Shown here in pieces: positions 32,750 to 40,899 of a DNA stretch of 64,000 nucleotides. The notes under the pieces are model-generated. The model searched no databases and had not been told where the DNA came from. It saw only the letters and a program-made list of their open reading frames with translations. The stretch's first letter is position 1. Each line of letters starts with the position of its first letter. Location of the stretch: positions 1 to 64,000 of the forward strand of contig JAXLQL010000026.1 of assembly GCA_046331625.1 (NCBI GenBank). Reading direction: 5' to 3'. The position numbers were made by a program, and so were the translations under genes. This DNA is from JAXLQL01 sp046331625 (GTDB taxonomy: Bacteria > Acidobacteriota > Terriglobia > Bryobacterales > Bryobacteraceae).

Positions 32750-34177
32750 CTACTTCCGGCCCGCTCCCGCCGCCCGCACCTTCGGCGCCTGCAACGGTTC
32801 GAAGTCCGCGTCGTCTACATCCATCCGGAGCCGATGCTTGAAGATGCTCCCAGGATGCCGCACGAACAACGGACCCCATGCCGGGTTCTGATCATGCATC
32901 TGCTTGAGCATCCCCTGCATGCGATCGAAGATCACCGGGACCGGTGCTTCGCCGGCCAGAGCAGCCGTCACGGCCGCGGCCACGGCGTGCGCGGCGAACG
33001 CGCCTTGCAGGATCGACGACGACACCGGTACCGCCGCCGACATCGCCTGGCGAAGACGCGCGGTCACGCGCTCATCGGAGTTGCGCCAGTTCTGAATGGT
33101 AGCCAGCGCCACATGCTCGAGCGCCGCCATCTTTCCCTTCGCGATCGCCTTGGCCACCACGGCCGCCGAAGCCTTGGCCTGCTGAACCGAAATCGAGACT
33201 CCGGCGAGCGAGATGTTGCCCGCGTCCTTGTCTGTCTCGGCGTCGATGAGCTTGGCCCATGCCGAGGCATTGCTGAACAGCAGCAAGCGCACCGTCGCTG
33301 CGGCGAGATAGCCGCGCACGATGTCGGCCGGATGCGGATCGTTCGAAGGACCATTCGAGCGCAGTTTGCCGGGGCCGCCGAAAGCCTTGTCGAGTCCGCG
33401 GAAGTAGCCGATGAGTCCGATGCCCGCCGCGGGTCCCATGTTCAGTATCCCGAGCACGTCAGACGCCGTCTCGTCGATGCGATTGGCCCAATACTCGGAG
33501 ATCTGGTTGAAACCGGCTGCATCGAGGGCATCGCCGACCGCGGTTGCCAACTGCGACTCGAGTCCGTTGTCGGCATGGATGATGTCGTGCCCACCGGTCT
33601 CGTGGCCGAGCGCTGACCAAGCGAGTACGCCGCCGCGAGCATTCGCCGGCGGCAGATTCACCACCGCGCATTTGACGTCGAAGTTTTCGGTGGCGTCGCC
33701 AGGCCACGTGTATGGACCGAAATCGGGGTTGCCCCATTTTACCAGCGGCGGGACCACGCCGAGGTCCGGCGGATTCACTCCGCGGCGGTCTTCGGCGCTC
33801 AGGAATCCCGCGTAGAGATCGCTCACCACTTCTTCGAACGCGTCCGTGGCGCGGTTCTCGAAACCTTCGCCGTTCTGCAGGAAGGTCTGCGCGATGTCGA
33901 GCATCAGGCCCGCGGCGCCTTCGCGCTGCGGATCGCTGAGCAGGATCTGGTGGAATCCGTTCTGGCCGATGCTGACCAGCTTCGCCTTGAACGGATCGAG
34001 AGCGATCTGGCGATACATCGGCGGCATCTTCGGGCGTGCTGCATCGAGCCGCACGAGAAGCTGATCGTAGTTGGTGGGCTCCGCTGGACCGGTGTCGGTT
34101 ACCAAAGCGGCCAAGCGCGCGTCTTCCGTACACGCGGCTAGGTTGGAAATATCGGGTGTGGGCAGGGCTGGGCTCAT
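32750..34177 (-). CDS. Unrecognised protein with M49-like HExxGH zinc motif
   Basis: A 475-residue protein started at ATG 34177 because AGGAGAACTC stands just before it. No signal peptide is evident. The central LAWSALGHETGGHDIIHAD contains H192-E-T-G-G-H197, matching the HExxGH motif that dipeptidyl peptidase III (M49) uses to bind zinc. About 40 residues later NRIDETASDVLG supplies Glu236 and Asp240, similar in spacing type to the second M49 motif. The rest of the chain is helical and does not resemble M49 overall. The C-terminus is Ala-rich. Known: HExxxH with a downstream Glu is a zinc-peptidase arrangement. Inferred: this is a metallopeptidase-like protein of a family I cannot name. Confidence 0.6.
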   Translation of the reverse strand: MSPALPTPDISNLAACTEDARLAALVTDTGPAEPTNYDQLLVRLDAARPKMPPMYRQIALDPFKAKLVSIGQNGFHQILLSDPQREGAAGLMLDIAQTFLQNGEGFENRATDAFEEVVSDLYAGFLSAEDRRGVNPPDLGVVPPLVKWGNPDFGPYTWPGDATENFDVKCAVVNLPPANARGGVLAWSALGHETGGHDIIHADNGLESQLATAVGDALDAAGFNQISEYWANRIDETASDVLGILNMGPAAGIGLIGYFRGLDKAFGGPGKLRSNGPSNDPHPADIVRGYLAAATVRLLLFSNASAWAKLIDAETDKDAGNISLAGVSISVQQAKASAAVVAKAIAKGKMAALEHVALATIQNWRNSDERVTARLRQAMSAAVPVSSSILQGAFAAHAVAAAVTAALAGEAPVPVIFDRMQGMLKQMHDQNPAWGPLFVRHPGSIFKHRLRMDVDDADFEPLQAPKVRAAGAGRK

Positions 34178-34259
34178 GAGTTCTCCTGGGGCCGGAAATA
34201 CCGGCTCAACCCAGTAGTGAGTTCCCATCGAGCAGCGTTTCAGCCGCGCCGCGATTTTT

Positions 34260-35291
34260 TCAACGTGCGGCGAACAGGCTGCGGATCCGGAGTTCCTTGC
34301 CGTCGCGGCCGGTGAAGATGAAGTCGCCGCCTGCCGCCTTCATGCTCGCCATGCCCTGATGTCCGCTCGGAACCTTGAGGAGGAACACCTGGTATTCGCG
34401 TGTTTGCGTTTCGGCGCCATCGAGAAATGCGAAGATCGGGCGGCCGAAGATGCGGCCCTTCCGGATCAGGATCGGATATGGTTGATGGAGCCCGGTGGTT
34501 CCGAACTCGAGTCCGCGAGCGGCTGGTTTGCCGTTCTCGACATGCCGCCACGCGTTGAACCACGGATACTCAGACGTGCGCCACACGTAGCCGAGCAAGA
34601 CGCCTTGGCCGGGGTTCACTGCTGTGGTCCAGCCCCACGCCTCGTCGACGACGTAGGAGACGACGTTCGGCTCGGGATCATTGGTGAGATGCCGCATGTT
34701 CACCGGTGCGCCGTCCCGCAGTGCCTGAGGCCAGACCACGGAAGGCTGCTCGGGATTCGGCATCGGCGACGACTGCATGAAGCCTTGCCGAGCGTTGCTA
34801 TCCACCAGCACGCTCTCGTCGAGGAACGGAGGCGCGATGGTGGGATGCTGCACCATGTTGTAGACGCGTCCGAGCGGCGCGTCATTGGTTACGGTCTCGC
34901 TGACCAGAGCGGACTCGCCTTGCAGCTTCACCGTGCGGCGGATCGAGAGCCGCGCCATCGGTAGCTGTGCGGACATGTCGGCATCCGTTGTCGATGAGCC
35001 GCGCTGCTTCCAGGCGACCTTCGAAGCTTCGCCATGGAACGGCATGCCTGCCGCCTTCTCGGAATCGGAGGGGGCGCCCCAACGGTCGAGGCAGAGGAAA
35101 TGCCCGCGCATGCGAGCCGTGGGAGGCGCGCTCTTGTCTTCCCAGGTGAACGGATTCTCGCCACCTTCCTTGAGTCGCATGCTCGAGAGCGAGCCGCCGT
35201 TGAGTTCCCAGTTCATACGGACTGCGCCGCTGTCGAGCGTGAGGGTCTGGGCGGTGAGGCTTGCGGCGAGGAGCGCAGAGGCGACGAACAC
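34260..35291 (-). CDS. Exported galactose-mutarotase-like protein
   Basis: About 343 residues. The chain is a beta-sandwich of the aldose-epimerase superfamily type: LDSGAVRMNWELNGGSLSSMRLKEGGENPFTWED at the start, RLSIRRTVKLQGESALVSETVTN, YNMVQHPTIAPPFLDESVL with a His in the usual active-site strand, and a closing EYQVFLLKV. A signal peptide (VFVASALLAASLTAQ) follows GTG 35291. The frame also runs up to ATG 35384, but that extension only translates an intergenic double-hairpin repeat, so GTG is preferred. It is last in a run with the MFS transporter and Gfo/Idh/MocA genes, pointing to carbohydrate handling. Confidence 0.6.
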   Translation of the reverse strand: MFVASALLAASLTAQTLTLDSGAVRMNWELNGGSLSSMRLKEGGENPFTWEDKSAPPTARMRGHFLCLDRWGAPSDSEKAAGMPFHGEASKVAWKQRGSSTTDADMSAQLPMARLSIRRTVKLQGESALVSETVTNDAPLGRVYNMVQHPTIAPPFLDESVLVDSNARQGFMQSSPMPNPEQPSVVWPQALRDGAPVNMRHLTNDPEPNVVSYVVDEAWGWTTAVNPGQGVLLGYVWRTSEYPWFNAWRHVENGKPAARGLEFGTTGLHQPYPILIRKGRIFGRPIFAFLDGAETQTREYQVFLLKVPSGHQGMASMKAAGGDFIFTGRDGKELRIRSLFAAR

Positions 35292-35315
35292 GGATCTGTT
35301 TGCGAGGTTCCGGCA

Positions 35316-35355
35316 GCGGGACTGAAGTCCCGGGCAGGCTGAAGCCTGCCTCACA
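35316..35355 (+). repeat. Double-hairpin intergenic repeat, copy B
   Basis: GCGGGACT-GA-AGTCCCGG then GCAGGCT-GA-AGCCTGC and CTCACA, between the MFS gene and the mutarotase-like gene. The hairpins lie inside the transcribed operon if the run is one message. Confidence 0.85.
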
Positions 35356-35386
35356 ATTGGAGGATTCGCTACAAATGTGCCCATGG

Positions 35387-36529
35387 TTAGGCTGCCTTGT
35401 TGAGCTGCGAGCGCAGCGCCAGATTTACCAGCACCATCGCAACGGACATCGCCGGCAGGATCAGCAATGCCGACTTCAACCCCGTGGGGTCGGTGCCGGC
35501 CAACGCGCCGATGATCGGAGAGGAAACCAGCAACCCGATCCAGCCGCACGTAATCACGATGCCCATTGCGGTCGCGGTGGCCTTGGGAAACGCGTTGCCG
35601 ACCATGGCGAGCGTGGTGGGGAACACCGGCGCCATCGCGACTCCGGCCAGGAACACCGCAATGCCGGCCGAACTCGGCGACGATGCCTGCAGCATTCCGT
35701 ACGTAGTGATCGCCATGAGAACAGACGCTCCCAGTGTGACCGTCGGCGCGGGAACTTTGATCAGGATAGGTGCCACGGCAACTCGACCCACAAGCAGCCC
35801 GAGCGCGAAGCCGAGCGACAGGGTGCGGAGAGCGCTCGTTTCCGGCACGCCCTGGGCGATCAGGTGCTTGGCGAGCCAATTCCACACGCCCACCTCGCAC
35901 GCGACATAAAGGAAGAGGAACGCCGCCAATAGCAGTAGTGCCGGGTGTCCGATCAACTTCCCAGCCTGGGCTGAGTCGAATCCGCGTCCTCCGGAGGGCG
36001 GAGGCATCTTGGTCATCATGTGGACCAGCAATGTGCCTGTCGTCAAGATGGCTGCGAAGTAGGCGACCTTGATGATGTCGCCGCCCAGCAGGTCAGACGA
36101 GATCAGCGGCGTGATCATGCCGCCGAGGCCGAAGAACAGGTTCAGAAAGTTCATCACCGTCCCGCGCTTCTCGGGGTTGATGTCGCTCACCAGCGCGTTA
36201 GCGCCCGTCACGATGATGCCGCCGCCGATACCGAGCACGACCGCGCACACCACTGTCATCTCGTATCCGGAGGCGTTGGCCAATCCGAACAGCGAAAGAG
36301 CGACGAGCCCAAGCCCGAGCAGCAGGCCGACCTTCTTTCCCTTGTTGTCGATGATGGGGCCGACCGAAATCGAGGCGATGGTCAACCCGAGCGCTTGCGC
36401 GGTGAAGATCCACGCGGCTTGAGCGTTGTCGAGAGCGAACTTCTTGGCAAGGCCCGGGATGATGGTCCCGAACATGGCGGCAATGATGCCGTAGACGAGA
36501 ATCGCGAGAATCGCAGCGAGGATCAACAT
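35387..36529 (-). CDS. MFS transporter, probably sugar permease
   Basis: A 380-residue major facilitator protein with about twelve hydrophobic segments. Typical features are the first loop after TM2 (SVGPIIDNKGKKVGLLLGLGLV, the D-x-x-G-x-R/K-x motif), GIGGGIIVTGANALVSDINPEKRGTVMNFLNLFFGLGGMITPL in TM4-5, and TM10-11 AVFLAGVAMAPVFPTTLAMVGNAFP, which resembles fucose permease-like MFS carriers. Substrate uncertain, but flanking Gfo/Idh/MocA and mutarotase-like genes favour a sugar. It starts 34 bases after the Gfo/Idh/MocA stop. Confidence 0.85.
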   Translation of the reverse strand: MLILAAILAILVYGIIAAMFGTIIPGLAKKFALDNAQAAWIFTAQALGLTIASISVGPIIDNKGKKVGLLLGLGLVALSLFGLANASGYEMTVVCAVVLGIGGGIIVTGANALVSDINPEKRGTVMNFLNLFFGLGGMITPLISSDLLGGDIIKVAYFAAILTTGTLLVHMMTKMPPPSGGRGFDSAQAGKLIGHPALLLLAAFLFLYVACEVGVWNWLAKHLIAQGVPETSALRTLSLGFALGLLVGRVAVAPILIKVPAPTVTLGASVLMAITTYGMLQASSPSSAGIAVFLAGVAMAPVFPTTLAMVGNAFPKATATAMGIVITCGWIGLLVSSPIIGALAGTDPTGLKSALLILPAMSVAMVLVNLALRSQLNKAA

Positions 36530-36563
36530 GGCAGTCTCCTATTCTTGCACGGCGGCAGCGCGC

Positions 36564-37691
36564 CTACCCCTCCGAACGCATCATTTCTTCCCAGGTCACT
36601 TCGCGGCCCAGGTCCATTGCCATACGGCCCAGAATCGCCGTCAACGTGCTCTCCACTCCGCGCACGCCCGTGTTGTCCGGCTTGCCCGTCGCAATCCGAT
36701 CGACGAATGCCGCAAGCGAATCGGAAGTAATATTCCGCGGCGACTTCTCGTAGATCACGTCGTCCTTTCCGCGATAGTGACGCCAGTGCGTTTCCGAGGT
36801 CTCAATCACGCCCTTCTCGCCGAAGAAGGTCTCCTTCACGTCGCGAAAGAAGGGCGGCGCCAGAATCGTCCCGAGCAACTGGCCTTTCACGCGGTCCGGG
36901 TATTCATAGGTGACCTGGACATTGTCGCGGCAATCGCCGTAGCGCGGCACGGTCTGCCCGCCGGTTCCGTAGGCTTTGAGCGGACGCGCGCCGACGAACC
37001 AGTTCATCACGTCAATGAGGTGGATGTTGTTCTCCACGATGAGGTCGCCCGAGAGGTCTTTCCACGCGCCCCAGTTCTTGATCTTCTCCACTTCGTTGGT
37101 GGGCGGATTGCCGGGCCTCTGCTTGGCGCCCTCACCTTTGAGGAACTGGACGTTCGCCCACTTCACCTTGCCGATCGCGCCCGAGTCCTGCGCCTGCTTG
37201 GCTCGCTGGTACACCTGCCCGTAGCGGCGCTGGAAGCCGAAGGCGATCTCGTACTTGCGATCGGCTGCGTCGGCGATGCGCTGGATCCGCTTGCAGTCGG
37301 CCACGCTCGCGGCGGCAGGCTTCTCGATGTAGACGTGCTTGCCCGCCTTCACCGCGGCTTCGAAATGCTCGGCGTGCAGGAAGACGGGCGTGGCGATGAT
37401 GACCGCGTCCACGTTCGAGGCGAGCATGTCGCGGTAGTCGCGAAACTCGCGCGCATCGGGCGCGGGCAGGGCCTTCTTGGCTTCGGCGATCTTCTCCGGG
37501 AAATAGTCGCAGATGGCGGTGATTCGGCCGGGTGTGTGGCGTAGAACAGTTTGCGCGAGAAATGTTCCACGGTTGCCGGCGCCGATGAGTCCGATGGAGA
37601 CGGCCGAGTTCGCGGCCGAACCCTGCGCCGCGGCAAGAGGCATGAGGGTGACGGCCTGCACGGCTTTGCGGCGAGAGAGGTCGGACGGCAT
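36564..37691 (-). CDS. Tat-exported Gfo/Idh/MocA-family oxidoreductase
   Basis: A 375-residue dehydrogenase with a twin-arginine-like leader (DLSRRKAVQAVTL) at ATG 37691. The NAD(P)-binding Rossmann motif is VSIGLIGAGNRGTFLAQ, and the conserved EKP lies in GKHVYIEKPAAASVADC. The domain continues with YQRAKQAQDSGAIGKV and WKDLSGDLIVENNIHLIDVMNWF, where His and Asp are active-site candidates. The family oxidises or reduces sugars and polyols, and exported members bring their cofactor through the Tat system. The upstream open frame only translates a repeat element. First gene of the run with MFS and mutarotase-like genes. Confidence 0.85.
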   Translation of the reverse strand: MPSDLSRRKAVQAVTLMPLAAAQGSAANSAVSIGLIGAGNRGTFLAQTVLRHTPGRITAICDYFPEKIAEAKKALPAPDAREFRDYRDMLASNVDAVIIATPVFLHAEHFEAAVKAGKHVYIEKPAAASVADCKRIQRIADAADRKYEIAFGFQRRYGQVYQRAKQAQDSGAIGKVKWANVQFLKGEGAKQRPGNPPTNEVEKIKNWGAWKDLSGDLIVENNIHLIDVMNWFVGARPLKAYGTGGQTVPRYGDCRDNVQVTYEYPDRVKGQLLGTILAPPFFRDVKETFFGEKGVIETSETHWRHYRGKDDVIYEKSPRNITSDSLAAFVDRIATGKPDNTGVRGVESTLTAILGRMAMDLGREVTWEEMMRSEG

Positions 37692-37715
37692 CCCACCTAC
37701 TATAGACCGATTCCG

Positions 37716-37756
37716 GCGGGACTGAAGTCCCGCGCAGGCTGAAAGCCTGCCCCACA
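37716..37756 (+). repeat. Double-hairpin intergenic repeat, copy C
   Basis: GCGGGACT-GA-AGTCCCGC then GCAGGCT-GAA-AGCCTGC and CCCACA, 25 bases upstream of the Gfo/Idh/MocA start. Confidence 0.85.
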
Positions 37757-37817
37757 TCGCGGCGGAGCCGCAATCGCAGATCGGAGCGTACTACGAGCGC
37801 ATGTGCTCAGGTCTGAA

Positions 37818-37857
37818 GCGAGACTGAAGTCGCGCGCTGACTGAAGCCTACCCTACA
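37818..37857 (+). repeat. Double-hairpin intergenic repeat, copy D (variant type)
   Basis: GCGAGACT-GA-AGTCGCGC followed by GACTGAAGCCTACCCTACA. The second hairpin is degraded and the closing bases differ (CCCTACA). It belongs to the same subtype as copy E. Confidence 0.7.
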
Positions 37858-37871
37858 CGGCAGAGCGGAGA

Positions 37872-38936
37872 TCAGCGCTGCACCGAGTCCGGCAGCAAGT
37901 AGATGATCAGCGTTCGACCATCGGTATGGAACTCCTCACCGTGCGCGGTCTTGCCCGTGGTGAAAGTGTTCTTCGCCGTCATGTAGTCGAGCTTGGCGAC
38001 GAGCCCAGAAGACTGCATGGTCTTGCCGATGTACTCGCGTTCGCCGTCCGTGTCGGGATCGATCTTGTGCGTCACGCCGCCGGTGCGCTGGTCCTTGTCG
38101 AATCCGATATCGTGCGTACCCGCGCCAGCCCACACTGTCATTCCATTGAGATCGAACGGAGCCTTCCAGATCCGGAAGTGATGCCGCGCGGCGACCACCT
38201 TCAGCGGATCGGCCATCGCCCAGCCGTAATCCTGCACGCGGTTGAACAGCATCAGCTCACTCATCGGCATGGTGACGTAGGCACCCTTCTGGATGATCGA
38301 AAGCCCCGCGATCAGCACGGCTGCCTTCTTGTCTCTATCGACGATCACCCAACCGCCGCCCTTGAGCGAATCCTTCATGCGCGCTTCCGAGCCGACGACG
38401 ACGAAATTGACCCGGTCACCCGGCGTGCCGTTGGCGTCCTGCACGCGGATCGGGATCGAGTCGAGTTGGTCCTGCGAGAGTTTGGGCAGGTTGAGCTTCT
38501 CCACGTCCACGGGAGGAGGCGCCGCGGCGACGCGATCGATGGAAGCCTTGTAGGAGCCTTCGGGTTTGTCGTTCGAACCTTGATTGATGCCGACGAAGAG
38601 GCGTCCGGAGATCGGCACCTTGCCTTCCCACTTGTTGCCGACGAGGAAGGGCACCGACTCTCCGACCTTCGCGATGAGGGCGCCGCGCCCGGCCGCGTTC
38701 ACTGGCAGCGTGCGGACCATGTCTTTGAACCCGCGGCTCATGCCCTGCGGTGTTGCGGCGGATTTGGCTCCCGCATATTGCAACTCGCCCGAGCCGGTGA
38801 TGCGAATCGTCTCGCCCGCGGCGACGTCAAGGTTGGTATCGGTCCAGACTTCGCCGGCCTTCACGTCAATTTGAGTGGATTGGGAGAAGGCGAGAAGCGA
38901 GAGAGAAACGGACAGAACGACCATTCTGTGGGCCAT
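37872..38936 (-). CDS. Exported LssY C-terminal-domain protein
   Basis: A 354-residue protein with signal peptide (VVLSVSLSLLAFSQS). Residues 20-150 form a beta-sandwich like the PA-IL/GalA lectin-type domain (VKAGEVWTDTNLDVAAGETIRITGSGELQYAG, then RLFVGINQG). After a Pro-rich linker comes the LssY_C domain: GDRVNFVVVGSEARMKDSLKGGGW, MPMSELMLFNRVQDYGWAMADPL and RHHFRIWKAP. LssY_C function is not known. Family members are often membrane-linked to phosphatase domains. ATG at 38936 is the first Met before the signal. It is last in a run with phosphofructokinase and a methyltransferase. Confidence 0.75.
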   Translation of the reverse strand: MAHRMVVLSVSLSLLAFSQSTQIDVKAGEVWTDTNLDVAAGETIRITGSGELQYAGAKSAATPQGMSRGFKDMVRTLPVNAAGRGALIAKVGESVPFLVGNKWEGKVPISGRLFVGINQGSNDKPEGSYKASIDRVAAAPPPVDVEKLNLPKLSQDQLDSIPIRVQDANGTPGDRVNFVVVGSEARMKDSLKGGGWVIVDRDKKAAVLIAGLSIIQKGAYVTMPMSELMLFNRVQDYGWAMADPLKVVAARHHFRIWKAPFDLNGMTVWAGAGTHDIGFDKDQRTGGVTHKIDPDTDGEREYIGKTMQSSGLVAKLDYMTAKNTFTTGKTAHGEEFHTDGRTLIIYLLPDSVQR

Positions 38937-38955
38937 ATCTTCTAAGGATAGCGGC

Positions 38956-39615
38956 TCACCGAATCGCGGTCCAGGCGATGAACATCCCGTCGGGCTCCAC
39001 GTCTTCCCAGTAAGAGATGAACTGACTGTTGACCTCGCGGCAATGGCGCGCCAACAGTGATTCGAGTTCCTTGCGATGGAACCAGCGCTCCCACTCGGGT
39101 GTCTCGAGCTTGCCCCAGTGCTCGGCGTTCTTGTCGATAATGACGATGCGGCCACCGGGCTTCACCACGCGGCAGATTTCGGCTACTGCGCCTTCGATAT
39201 CCACCGCGTGTTCCAGTGACTCAGTGGCATACGCGGCATCGAAGCTCGCGCTGGCGAGCGGCAGCGCCGTCATCGTGGAAGCGCACGGAGCCAAGGGCGC
39301 CTCCACGTGGTGGAGCATCGCCACCGAGATATCGGTAGCGGCGATGAACGCACCAGGATTGCGATCGAGCAGGACCCGTGCGAAGCGGCCCTTGCCACAT
39401 CCCACGTCGAGCGCACGTTTGCCGGTGAGGTCGCCAAAGAACTCGACGATCAGTTTCACGTGCCAAATGCGCGGATCGATGGTGGAAGGGAAGTGTTCTT
39501 CGTCAGCCGAAGCTTCATCGAACGAGCGCCGGATATCGCGTTCGAGTTCCGGGGTGAGCGCGGCTTTGGCGCGGCCGGTCGAGCCTCGGAGCAATCTTTG
39601 GATCCGTTCGAACAC
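38956..39615 (-). CDS. SAM-dependent class I methyltransferase
   Basis: A 219-residue methyltransferase with GTG start two bases after the phosphofructokinase stop. The SAM motif I is RALDVGCGKGRFARVLLDRN, the acidic motif II is FIAATDISVAMLHHVE, and motif III-like SFDAAYATESLEHAVDIEGAVAEICRVVKPGGRIVIIDK completes the Methyltransf_11 core. Substrate unknown. The WHVKLIVEFFGDL segment before the core is common in lipid- or sugar-modifying members. Cytoplasmic. Operon position between phosphofructokinase and the LssY protein does not reveal the target. Confidence 0.85.
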   Translation of the reverse strand: MFERIQRLLRGSTGRAKAALTPELERDIRRSFDEASADEEHFPSTIDPRIWHVKLIVEFFGDLTGKRALDVGCGKGRFARVLLDRNPGAFIAATDISVAMLHHVEAPLAPCASTMTALPLASASFDAAYATESLEHAVDIEGAVAEICRVVKPGGRIVIIDKNAEHWGKLETPEWERWFHRKELESLLARHCREVNSQFISYWEDVEPDGMFIAWTAIR

Positions 39616-39617
39616 CG

Positions 39618-40799
39618 TTACGGCTTGGTGAGGAACAAGGGCAGCCCCGCCTTGTGATTGTAGGTGGGCCGGTAGCGATCGGTGTTGTACATCGTGGAGA
39701 CGTCGACCTTGCGCGGACCGAGCTTGGGATCCGGGATCGCCGCCATCGTGTAACAGCCGTTGGCGATGGCCGTCATCAATCCGCTCTTGCCTTCCTGGAT
39801 CGTGTCGGTGGCCATGCCGGCGAACGTCGAAGCAACGAGCTTGTCGACGAAGTCGGCCTCGCCGGAGCGCAGATCGTAGGTGAGGTCGCTGATGACCGTT
39901 TCTTCCTTGGTGACCTTGGCCAACTCGTCCGCGAAGGCTTCGCCCACGCTCATCTTCTTACGATGGCCGAAGGCGTCGGGGTCGCCGTATTCCTTGACCT
40001 GATAGCCTTCCCACTCGGCGCCTTCCGAAAGCACGACGATCGAATAGTTGGAAGGGTTGCCTCGCTTGTCTTCGGCCAGCAGATCGATCATCTTTCTGAG
40101 ATCGAACCTGTACTCGGGAATCGCGCAGCGCGAACTGGTGACGTAGGCGGTGTAGAGCGCCGTGTATCCCGCATCGCGGCCGAACACGCGGAACACGCCC
40201 ACGCGCTCATGCGAGCCGATGGTGGAGCGCTGGCGGTTGATCGCGTCCATGGCGCGCGTGATGGCGGTGGAGAACCCGATGCAGTACTCGGTGTTGCGCA
40301 CGTCGTTGTCCATCGTCTTCGGGATCGCCACCACCTTGAAACCGAGCGAGTGCAAGTGAGCGGCGTAGCTCAGCGTGTCGTCGCCGCCGATGGCCACCAG
40401 GTAGTCGATCTCGAACTTCTCGAGGTTCGCAAGCACGGCGCTGCTCACGTCATAGGTGAAATTCTTCTGGCCCTTCTTGTTGATGGTCTCAGTGGGCTGG
40501 AACTGGCCCGCGAGGTTCGGCGGCAGCTTCTTCATCTGCGCCGGATTGGTGCGGCTGGTGTGGAGACAGGTGCCGCCTGTGCGGTCGATTACGCGGGTAT
40601 TCTCGCGATCGAGCGGCCAGACATAGCGCGCCACCGACGCGGGGTCATTGGGGTTGAGGTGCGTGAGGCCTTCCCACCCACGGCGAAAGCCAATCACTTC
40701 GCGGTTCATTTCCGATGCGCGATAGACCACGCCTTTGATCACCGAATTGAGGCCGGGGACATCGCCGCCGCCTGTGAGAATGCCGATTTTCCGGGCCAT
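39618..40799 (-). CDS. pfp: Phosphofructokinase, predicted pyrophosphate-dependent type
   Basis: A 393-residue PfkA-family enzyme phosphorylating fructose 6-phosphate. GILTGGGDVPGLNSVI is the phosphate-donor loop. Two positions decide the donor: the ATP enzymes have GGDGS and PGTIDND, while this one has GGDDT (138-142, Asp141) and PKTMDND (160-166, Lys161), both hallmarks of PPi-dependent enzymes. FRVFGRDAGYTALYTAY and VVLSEGAEW are further conserved blocks. PPi use makes the step reversible, so it can serve both glycolysis and gluconeogenesis. It is the first gene of an operon with a methyltransferase and LssY_C protein, divergent from the enolase-superfamily gene. Confidence 0.88.
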   Translation of the reverse strand: MARKIGILTGGGDVPGLNSVIKGVVYRASEMNREVIGFRRGWEGLTHLNPNDPASVARYVWPLDRENTRVIDRTGGTCLHTSRTNPAQMKKLPPNLAGQFQPTETINKKGQKNFTYDVSSAVLANLEKFEIDYLVAIGGDDTLSYAAHLHSLGFKVVAIPKTMDNDVRNTEYCIGFSTAITRAMDAINRQRSTIGSHERVGVFRVFGRDAGYTALYTAYVTSSRCAIPEYRFDLRKMIDLLAEDKRGNPSNYSIVVLSEGAEWEGYQVKEYGDPDAFGHRKKMSVGEAFADELAKVTKEETVISDLTYDLRSGEADFVDKLVASTFAGMATDTIQEGKSGLMTAIANGCYTMAAIPDPKLGPRKVDVSTMYNTDRYRPTYNHKAGLPLFLTKP

Positions 40800-40842
40800 T
40801 CGACTCCTGTAGCTCCTTGCGAGTGGGATGGAAAGTATCTCT

Positions 40843-40848
40843 TAGAAT
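40843..40848 (+). promoter_or_regulatory. -10-like box upstream of the enolase-superfamily gene
   Basis: TAGAAT 51 bases before the ATG. TTGCGA at 40817-40822 is a possible -35 with a 20-base spacer. Weak evidence. Confidence 0.3.
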
Positions 40849-40899
40849 AGCGCGGGGCCGGTGGTGGTACGCTCGTGAACGAAGGGAGTCTTTATATAC

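Noticed and set aside
34260..35900. Extension of the mutarotase-like gene to 35900 or to ATG 35384
   Set aside because: Upstream of 35387 the frame only mirrors the MFS gene, and 35316-35384 translates a repeat element before the signal peptide.
36528..37544. Plus-strand open frame opposite the Gfo/Idh/MocA gene
   Set aside because: Arg/His/Val-rich shadow of a well-conserved gene. No ribosome site.
36564..37757. Longer start of the Gfo/Idh/MocA gene at 37757
   Set aside because: The extra residues (SACAGLQSR) are the translated double-hairpin repeat. The Tat leader begins at 37691.
39654..40850. Plus-strand open frame opposite phosphofructokinase
   Set aside because: Shadow frame. The minus-strand enzyme explains the sequence.
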